Of a stretch of DNA of 5,786 bases, positions 1 to 4,687 are shown piece after piece. Origin of the DNA: Methanosarcinales archaeon. Its GTDB lineage: Archaea; Halobacteriota; Methanosarcinia; Methanosarcinales; Methanogasteraceae. The position numbers and the translations under genes are program-made. Position 1 is the stretch's first letter. Each line of letters opens with the position of its first letter. Under the pieces are notes generated by a model. That model was not told where the DNA came from and did not search any database. It saw only the letters and a list, made by a program, of their open reading frames with translations. The stretch covers positions 1-5,786 of the forward strand of contig JAUWGA010000113.1 of NCBI GenBank assembly GCA_030606635.1, written 5' to 3'.

Positions 1-86
1 AGACGCCAGAGGATGCATTTTGGTCAAGACTTCCGGATGGATGTAAGCTGAACGTCTTTCTCAAGCGGATGGGGGCAGGATTGTGA
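1..86 (+). CDS. Possible 3' end of an unidentified protein gene (partial)
   Basis: Reading frame 3 is open from the left edge to a TGA at 84-86 and gives 27 residues that end in LKRMGAGL. The peptide has a protein-like mix (one Trp, one Cys, several Lys/Arg, hydrophobic spacing), and the other two plus frames close early. It could be the C-terminus of a gene that begins left of the window and converges on amt. I do not recognise the family. One minus-strand frame is also open across this stretch, but it has no good start or ribosome-binding site and a Ser-rich translation, so the plus reading is preferred. With so few codons visible, chance openness cannot be excluded. Confidence 0.35.
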   Translation, partial: TPEDAFWSRLPDGCKLNVFLKRMGAGL

Positions 87-110
87 GAAAATTTAGAAAG
101 TGGAGGGGAG

Positions 111-118
111 TATATAAA
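111..118. promoter_or_regulatory. TATA-box-like motif, direction unclear
   Basis: TATATAAA on the plus strand reads TTTATATA on the minus strand, which is close to the archaeal TATA consensus. Read rightward, it would start a transcript near 140-145 that runs antisense into the amt 3' end, with no convincing gene there. Read leftward, it would start near 85-90 and run antisense to the possible gene tail at 1-86. A start codon outside or near the left edge could be served by it. It lies in AT-rich DNA, so it may be accidental. Confidence 0.25.
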
Positions 119-231
119 GTCAAAACATTTGGGACTATACAGTCAAATGCGATCGGACCCGAAATGTGGGCAGGTGAATAGTGCACCAGTGGGGCTTATG
201 GGTCAGTTTCCCACCATCGCCGGAGGAATTG

Positions 232-265
232 GAAGGGGACTCGCAATAGTTTTCAAATCCCCTTC
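232..265 (-). terminator. Stem-loop downstream of amt, possible transcript end
   Basis: GAAGGGGA at 232-239 and TCCCCTTC at 258-265 form a perfect 8-bp stem around an 18-base loop, starting 17 bases beyond the amt stop codon. Its position suits an mRNA 3' end or stability element. No T-tract follows, and archaeal termination usually relies on T-rich stretches rather than hairpins, so a termination role is an inference. Confidence 0.35.
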
Positions 266-281
266 GTGTGGCATCTCAAAT

Positions 282-1475
282 TCAGAAATTGTATCCCTTC
301 TCGCCGTGCTGCGTCTGATCGAGCCCGATATTCTCCTCGCTCACAGAGACCTTGAGTCCCAGCGTCTTATCCAGAACAAAGCCGATTGCAAGGGTGCAGA
401 CAACTGCGTACGCCATCGTAATGGCAGCTCCCTCGAACTGCAGGAAGAGCTGGTGTGAGTTACCAGAGAGTAGCCCGGCAGCACCAACAGTCGCAAACAC
501 GCCGGTCAGAAGCGCTCCTGTGGTTCCACCTACACCATGGACGCCGAAGACATCGAGCGAATCATCGTAACCAAGCTTTCCTTTCAGCATCACTGCGCTG
601 TAGCAGACAACCCCCGCAACAACCCCGATTGCGATTGCAGCCATCGGCGTCACGAATCCGGCGGCAGGCGTTATCGCCACGAGACCCGCTAGAATTCCTG
701 TTGCAAACCCAAGCGCAGTTGGTTTTCCGGTGCCCCACCATTCCGCAACCATCCATGAGAGTCCGGCTGCTGCAGGCGCAACGAACGTTGTCATGAATGC
801 GAGCGCTGCGATCTCGTTTGCAGCGAGTGCGGAGCCCGCGTTAAACCCAAACCAGCCAAACCAGAGGAGCCCGGTGCCGATGAGTGTGAGTGTTACGTTG
901 TGCGGCTTTATGATGTCCACGCCGTAACCCTTCCGTTTGCCAAGGAAGACGAGGATTGTGAGTGCTGAGATTCCGGATGTGATGTGAACGACTGTTCCGC
1001 CTGCAAAGTCGAGTGCCTCGCCTGTCAAAAACCCGCCGCCCCAGACCCAGTGGCAGACCGGCGCATAGACGATCAAGCTCCAGAGCGTGATAAACGCGAT
1101 GTAACTCTTGAACTTGATGCGTCCGACAACAGCACCCGAGATAAGCGCGGGCGTTATGATTGCAAACATGCCCTGGAACGCAACGAATGCGTACGTCGGG
1201 ATCGTTCCGGTCGTTGAATTGTGGTCGATTCCTGCAAGGAAGATGTGGTCAAGTCCGCCGACAAACCAGTTCCCCTCGCTGAATGCGAGCGAATACCCGA
1301 CCACAACCCAGAGCACAGCGACGATCCCCATAACCACAAACGAGTGCATCATGCTGCTTAAGACGTTCTTCCGCCGGACCATCCCGCCATAGAAGAGCGC
1401 GAGTCCGGGGAGCATGAAGAGGACGAGCGCTGATGAGATCAACACCCACGCGGTATCTGCGAAGACGATAGCCAT
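282..1475 (-). CDS. amt: Ammonium transporter (Amt/MEP/Rh family)
   Basis: Membrane channel for ammonium uptake; the family forms trimers, each subunit with its own pore. At 397 residues it has the usual Amt length and about 11 hydrophobic segments. By comparison with E. coli AmtB, the pore residues are present: Asp156 at the ammonium recruitment site, the stacked gate phenylalanines Phe104 (in FQGMFA) and Phe211 (in GWFGFNAGS), and the twin histidines His164 (GGTVVHITSG) and His313 (DVFGVHGVGG). The cytoplasmic tail ends in a GLDQTQHGEKGYN motif, close to the tail with which family members couple to GlnK. The start is supported by a strong GGGAGGT ribosome-binding site. It is the second gene of a glnK-amt operon, 21 bases after the glnK stop, so it should be co-transcribed with its regulator. 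There is no long cleavable signal peptide; the first residues lead straight into segment 1. Confidence 0.97.
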   Translation of the reverse strand: MAIVFADTAWVLISSALVLFMLPGLALFYGGMVRRKNVLSSMMHSFVVMGIVAVLWVVVGYSLAFSEGNWFVGGLDHIFLAGIDHNSTTGTIPTYAFVAFQGMFAIITPALISGAVVGRIKFKSYIAFITLWSLIVYAPVCHWVWGGGFLTGEALDFAGGTVVHITSGISALTILVFLGKRKGYGVDIIKPHNVTLTLIGTGLLWFGWFGFNAGSALAANEIAALAFMTTFVAPAAAGLSWMVAEWWGTGKPTALGFATGILAGLVAITPAAGFVTPMAAIAIGVVAGVVCYSAVMLKGKLGYDDSLDVFGVHGVGGTTGALLTGVFATVGAAGLLSGNSHQLFLQFEGAAITMAYAVVCTLAIGFVLDKTLGLKVSVSEENIGLDQTQHGEKGYNF

Positions 1476-1481
1476 TTTTCG

Positions 1482-1490
1482 TAACCTCCC
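1482..1490 (-). promoter_or_regulatory. Ribosome-binding site of amt
   Basis: On the minus strand GGGAGGTTA precedes the amt ATG, with 9 bases between GGAGG and the start codon. It is complementary to the archaeal 16S rRNA 3' end. It fills most of the 21-base gap between glnK and amt, so amt has its own strong initiation signal within the operon. Confidence 0.8.
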
Positions 1491-1496
1491 ATGTCC

Positions 1497-1844
1497 TCAG
1501 ATCGCCTCATAACCGGTTTCGCTGGTACTGATCCTTACAACATCCTCGAGCGGCAGGACAAATATCTTGCCGTCTCCGATCTCGCCTTTTTCGTTTGTCT
1601 TTGCTCCCTTCTGGATGGCTTCGATCGTTGGTGCGAGAAAATTATCATTTACCGCTATTTCGAGCTTGATCTTTTCAAGAAGGTTTACCTCAAGTTCAAC
1701 TGCCCGGTATACCTCTAAATATCCTTTCTGAGCGCCATATCCTGATACCGGCGATACGGTCAATCGGCTCACCTCAACCTTCTGAAGCTCCCTCGTGACA
1801 GAGTCGAGCCGTTCGGGTCGTATTATTGCTATGACATATTTCAT
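1497..1844 (-). CDS. glnK: P-II family nitrogen regulatory protein GlnK
   Basis: Small trimeric signal protein that senses ATP/ADP and 2-oxoglutarate and, when nitrogen is plentiful, plugs the Amt channel. The 115 residues align over the full P-II length: N-terminal MKYVIAIIRPE, T-loop region at about 35-55 (GYGAQKG...YRAVE), and the nucleotide-binding GDGKIFV at 90-96. Relative to 112-residue E. coli GlnK there are about three extra residues in the B-loop (TNEKGE). The position equal to the uridylylated Tyr51 is Leu, so the classical modification cannot occur. The conserved Arg-x-Arg after the C-loop reads RIS, so the second Arg (Arg103 in E. coli) is Ser106. Gln39, Arg47 and Lys93 are kept. 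It is first in the operon with amt, the standard partner arrangement. No Shine-Dalgarno sequence precedes its ATG; the start is fixed by family alignment. Confidence 0.96.
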   Translation of the reverse strand: MKYVIAIIRPERLDSVTRELQKVEVSRLTVSPVSGYGAQKGYLEVYRAVELEVNLLEKIKLEIAVNDNFLAPTIEAIQKGAKTNEKGEIGDGKIFVLPLEDVVRISTSETGYEAI

Positions 1845-1852
1845 AGGTCTTC

Positions 1853-1866
1853 GGAAGGTGATTACC
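1853..1866. promoter_or_regulatory. Candidate NrpR-type nitrogen operator before glnK
   Basis: The plus strand reads GGAA-GGTGAT-TACC. The operator described for the archaeal nitrogen repressor NrpR in Methanococcus maripaludis is GGAA-N6-TTCC, so this differs at one base of one half-site. It overlaps two other inverted repeats: AAGGT/ACCTT (1855-1859 and 1864-1868) and CTTC-G-GAAG (1849-1857). It lies between the glnK TATA-like motif and the ATG, where a bound repressor would block initiation. The match is seen in the sequence; binding by NrpR is an inference. Confidence 0.45.
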
Positions 1867-1874
1867 TTATGATA

Positions 1875-1882
1875 TTATTTAA
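1875..1882 (-). promoter_or_regulatory. Predicted TATA box of glnK-amt
   Basis: On the minus strand TTAAATAA is preceded by an A-rich stretch (AAAAACC) that could serve as a BRE. Its centre is about 34 bases from the glnK ATG. With the usual archaeal TATA-to-start distance, transcription would begin near 1852, leaving a leader of roughly 8 bases. The slightly shifted reading AATAATAT would put the start at the ATG itself. Confidence 0.45.
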
Positions 1883-1903
1883 GGTTTTTCTATCACAAAT
1901 AAA

Positions 1904-1912
1904 ATGAGTCAT
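1904..1912. promoter_or_regulatory. Short palindrome in the glnK/carA intergenic region
   Basis: ATGA-G-TCAT is a perfect 9-base palindrome. It is immediately left of the AT-rich AAATATAAAT (1914-1923), which may be an alternative TATA box for carA. ATGAG here also pairs with CTCAT at 1924-1928, so the AT-rich motif is enclosed by an inverted repeat. It may be a regulator site or chance. Confidence 0.2.
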
Positions 1913-1936
1913 GAAATATAAATCTCATAACATCAG

Positions 1937-1959
1937 TTCCACATCCACAGGATTCCACA
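1937..1959. repeat. Triple TCCACA direct repeat upstream of carA
   Basis: TTCCACA occurs at 1937-1943 and 1953-1959, with ATCCACA at 1943-1949 between them. The three copies share the core TCCACA and sit directly upstream of the carA TATA-like motif. No known operator is recognised. Confidence 0.3.
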
Positions 1960-1960
1960 A

Positions 1961-1968
1961 TCTATATC
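1961..1968 (+). promoter_or_regulatory. Predicted TATA box of carA
   Basis: TCTATATC is centred about 29 bases before the carA ATG, which would put the transcription start only a few bases before the codon (a nearly leaderless mRNA). The alternative is AAATATAAAT at 1914-1923, which would give a leader of about 45-50 bases. Confidence 0.4.
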
Positions 1969-1993
1969 AACCCAAGACCCCATACCAGAGACC

Positions 1994-3079
1994 ATGAACG
2001 CTGTTATCGGGCTTGAGGATGGGACGATCCTACACGGCACTGGTTTTGGCTCCGAATGCGAGGTCTCCGGAGAACTTGTCTTCACCACGCAGTTCACTGG
2101 ATACGAGGAGGCGCTGACCGACCCATCGTACAGGGGACAGATCCTGATGTTTGCGTACCCGCTTATAGGCAATTACGGCGTGAACCCTGACGCGTTCCAG
2201 TCACAGGGGATGCAGGCAGAGGGACTTGTCGTGCGGGAGGCGTGCGACCACCCGTCACACCACCAGCACAAGGAGAGCATCCACGAGTTTCTGGAGCGCG
2301 AGGGCAAGCCCGGAATCGCGGGAATCGATACCCGGCATCTCACGATCAAGACGCGAGAGCACGGAACGCTCCGCGCCGCGCTGATCGTGGACGGCGGCAG
2401 CGGCGGTATCGATGGGGAATATGCCGTGGAACTCGCACGCGAGCAGCCCGATATCTCTGAGATCGACCTGATCTCGCAGGTGACGTGTAAGAGACCGTAT
2501 CACATCGAGGGCAGCGGGAAGAGAGTCGCGCTGATCGATCTTGGGATCAAACAAAACATCCTCCGGAGTCTCGAGCGCAGGAACTTCGACATCTCTGTTC
2601 TTCCAGCCACCGCAACCGCAACAGAAATCATGTCTACAAATCCTGACATCCTCTTTCTCTCAAACGGACCAGGCGACCCACAGCAGGCCAAGAGCGCGAT
2701 CAGCGCGGTGGCAGAGCTTGCCGGCACGCTGCCAATTACAGGCATCTGTCTCGGGCATCAGGTGATGGCGCTCGCGCTCGGGTGCGAGACCTACAAACTC
2801 AAGTTCGGGCACCGCGGGGCAAACCAGCCTGTCAAGGACATGCAGAGCGGGAAGGTCTACATCTCGTCACAGAATCACGGTTTTGCTGTTGCTAAGGACT
2901 CAATTGGGGGAACCGGAATTGAGATCACGCAGATCAACACGAACGACGGTACGATTGAGGGATTCGAGCATCCCGATCTCGATGTCCTTTCGGTGCAGTA
3001 CCATCCTGAGGCGCATCCGGGTCCGAGGGATACTGAGATGTGGTTCTTCGACCGCGTAGCGAGGATGGCTGGAGTTTAA
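1994..3079 (+). CDS. carA: Carbamoyl-phosphate synthase small subunit (glutamine amidotransferase)
   Basis: Hydrolyses glutamine and passes the ammonia to the large subunit CarB, which makes carbamoyl phosphate for pyrimidine and arginine synthesis. It has 361 residues, near the usual length. The N-terminal CarA-specific domain (about 1-150) has GTGFGS, the TGYEEALTDPSYRGQI block, YPLIGNYGVN and AGIDTRHLTIKTRE. The C-terminal class I amidotransferase domain (about 175-361) has FLSNGPGDP, the nucleophile Cys252 in GICLGHQ, and His337 with Glu339 in YHPEAHPGP, equal to Cys269/His353/Glu355 of the E. coli enzyme. The triad is complete, so it should be active. The start matches the family N-terminus; the upstream GAGA is a weak ribosome-binding site, which suits a nearly leaderless mRNA. 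carA is often followed by carB; here guaA converges on it from the other strand, so CarB must be encoded elsewhere. Confidence 0.97.
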   Translation: MNAVIGLEDGTILHGTGFGSECEVSGELVFTTQFTGYEEALTDPSYRGQILMFAYPLIGNYGVNPDAFQSQGMQAEGLVVREACDHPSHHQHKESIHEFLEREGKPGIAGIDTRHLTIKTREHGTLRAALIVDGGSGGIDGEYAVELAREQPDISEIDLISQVTCKRPYHIEGSGKRVALIDLGIKQNILRSLERRNFDISVLPATATATEIMSTNPDILFLSNGPGDPQQAKSAISAVAELAGTLPITGICLGHQVMALALGCETYKLKFGHRGANQPVKDMQSGKVYISSQNHGFAVAKDSIGGTGIEITQINTNDGTIEGFEHPDLDVLSVQYHPEAHPGPRDTEMWFFDRVARMAGV

Positions 3080-3132
3080 GGAGTTGCACGGCTGCGCTAC
3101 CACCGCGGACATGTCTGTCGAGACAAGATTCA
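3080..3132. other. Gap between convergent carA and guaA, with small hairpin
   Basis: The 53 bases between the two stop codons contain TGTCT (3112-3116) and AGACA (3121-3125), which form a 5-bp stem with a GTCG tetraloop. It could serve both transcripts as an end structure. No T-tract is seen on either strand, so how transcription ends here is not clear. Confidence 0.3.
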
Positions 3133-4665
3133 TCAGCATGGCTCGATCGTGGACGGCGGCTTGGATGAGATCGCATAAGCAACCCATGTCACGCCACTGA
3201 TCTCGTTTGTGATCCTGCTGCTGATCTTTTCCAGCAGGTCGTACGGGAGTCTTGCAAAGTCGGCAGTCATCGCTTCGACTGATTCCACCGCCCTGATTGT
3301 CACGATATGCCCGAGCGACCGCTCGTCCCCGAGAACGCCCGTTGCGAGATCGTCTCCGACCATCGCAAACGCCTGCCATGTTTTATCATAGAGTCCCCAA
3401 TTCTTCAGTTCTTCTTCGACGATCGCGCCCGCATCACGACAGATTATGAGTTTATCGGGTGTAACCTCTCCGATGATCCTTGCTGCAAGACCCGGACCCG
3501 GGAACGGGTGGCGTTTGACGATGTCGTCGGGTAGTTCGAGTTTCTTTGCAACTGCGCGCACCTCGTCCTTGTAAAGGTCACGTATCGGTTCGATCAACCG
3601 TAGTTTCATCTCATCGGGCAGCGCTCCGACGTTGTGGTGTGATTTGATGCGCGATGCAAGAAGGGAGGTTGCTGCGCTCTCAACCCGGTCCGGATAGATC
3701 GTGCCCTGCGCAAGAAAATCAACATCCCCGATCCGCGCGGCAGCCTCATCAAAGACGCGGATGAACTCAACCCCAATCACCTTTCGTTTCTCTTCAGGAT
3801 CACTGATCCCGCGCAGTCTCTCCAAAAACCGGTCCTGCGCATCAACGACCTCAAGATTGATCTCGAAATTATCTTTGAATGTGTGTACGATCTCTTCGGT
3901 CTCGTTCTTCCGCATGAGACCGTTGTCAACATAAATGCAGGTCAGTTCATCCCCGATTGCGCGGTGGAGCAGAACAGCAACGGTTGCAGAGTCGATTCCA
4001 CCGCTCAAGCCAAGAATCAGCCTGCCGCTTCCCACCGTCGCTCTGATCTCGTCGATAGCACTGTTGATGAATGATTCCGAACTCCAGTCGGGATCGCATC
4101 CGCATATCGAAAAGAGGAAGTTTTTGAGCATCTTCTCGCCCTCCGTGGTGTGCACAACCTCGGGGTGGAACTGGATGCCGTAGATACGCTCCTTTCTGAA
4201 TGCTGCAACAGGAGACCCTGCGGTGTGTGCGATGATATCAAAATCCGCGGGCAAGCTTCCGACCAGATCCCCGTGCGACATCCAGACAGTCGTTTTTTCC
4301 GGTATTCCCTCGAAGAGATCCGATCTGTCATCCACAAGTAGTTCGGTCTTCCCGTATTCTCGCATTTCGGTGTGTTTGACATCCCCGCCCAGGGCATGTG
4401 CGATCAGTTGGGCTCCGTAGCAGATTCCAAGAACAGGTATGCCGAGATTGAATATTTCAGTGTCGCATACCGGGGCATTGTCTGCATACACGCTGGATGG
4501 ACCTCCTGACAGGATGATCGCGCTCGGATTCATATCTCGAATCGCTTCTGGCGTGGTGGTGTGCGGGATCATCTCGGCGTACACCTCGAGATTCCTGCAT
4601 CTCCGCACGATCAGGTGGCTGTACTGCCCGCCAAAATCCATGACTGCTACGAGTTGCTTCTCCAT
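3133..4665 (-). CDS. guaA: GMP synthase (glutamine-hydrolysing), fused two-domain form
   Basis: Converts XMP to GMP using ATP and glutamine, the last step of guanine nucleotide synthesis. The 510-residue protein holds both activities. The amidotransferase domain (about 1-190) has Cys82 in GICYGAQ and the His167/Glu169 pair in QFHPEV. The ATP-pyrophosphatase domain (about 200-390) has the SGGIDS loop at 221-226, YVDNGLMRK, QGTIYPDRVES and KSHHNVGALP. The C-terminal dimerisation/XMP-binding domain has RHPFPGPGLAARIIGE (385-400) and ends in SSKPPSTIE. Many euryarchaea instead make the two halves from separate genes. The last 25 residues are less canonical: VTWVAYAIS replaces the usual VNRVVYDIS, and the protein ends PC rather than WE. 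The start is supported by a GAGAGGT ribosome-binding site. tnpB lies 22 bases upstream in the same direction; carA converges from the other side. Confidence 0.97.
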   Translation of the reverse strand: MEKQLVAVMDFGGQYSHLIVRRCRNLEVYAEMIPHTTTPEAIRDMNPSAIILSGGPSSVYADNAPVCDTEIFNLGIPVLGICYGAQLIAHALGGDVKHTEMREYGKTELLVDDRSDLFEGIPEKTTVWMSHGDLVGSLPADFDIIAHTAGSPVAAFRKERIYGIQFHPEVVHTTEGEKMLKNFLFSICGCDPDWSSESFINSAIDEIRATVGSGRLILGLSGGIDSATVAVLLHRAIGDELTCIYVDNGLMRKNETEEIVHTFKDNFEINLEVVDAQDRFLERLRGISDPEEKRKVIGVEFIRVFDEAAARIGDVDFLAQGTIYPDRVESAATSLLASRIKSHHNVGALPDEMKLRLIEPIRDLYKDEVRAVAKKLELPDDIVKRHPFPGPGLAARIIGEVTPDKLIICRDAGAIVEEELKNWGLYDKTWQAFAMVGDDLATGVLGDERSLGHIVTIRAVESVEAMTADFARLPYDLLEKISSRITNEISGVTWVAYAISSKPPSTIEPC

Positions 4666-4670
4666 ATCAA

Positions 4671-4678
4671 GACCTCTC
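4671..4678 (-). promoter_or_regulatory. Ribosome-binding site of guaA
   Basis: GAGAGGTC on the minus strand lies 5 bases before the guaA ATG and contains the GAGGT complement of the archaeal 16S rRNA tail. It requires a guaA transcript with a leader. That transcript must start in, or upstream of, the short stretch between tnpB and guaA. Confidence 0.7.
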
Positions 4679-4687
4679 TGTTATACC

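Larger units (their letters stand above)
87..281. other. Intergenic region left of amt
   Basis: This stretch separates the possible gene tail at 1-86 from the amt stop codon. It holds the TATA-like motif at 111-118, a direct repeat AGTCAAA (118-124 and 141-147), a small inverted repeat GACT/AGTC (133-136 and 141-144) and the stem-loop at 232-265. I see no tRNA-like fold and no convincing gene. A 23-codon minus-strand frame at 203-274 lacks a ribosome-binding site and is not called. Confidence 0.5.

Noticed and set aside
203..274. 23-codon minus-strand frame starting just after the amt stop
   Set aside because: There is no ribosome-binding site, and the stretch contains the 8-bp stem-loop. 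It is short enough to occur by chance.
129..458. 109-codon plus-strand frame beginning with TTG
   Set aside because: More than half lies antisense to the amt 3' end, it starts with a rare codon without a ribosome-binding site, and the translation resembles no known protein. amt explains the sequence fully.
2900..3379. 159-codon minus-strand frame across the carA 3' end, gap and guaA 3' end
   Set aside because: It is antisense to the conserved carA C-terminus and out of frame with guaA, whose conserved residues fix the true frame. It is a shadow of GC-rich codon use.
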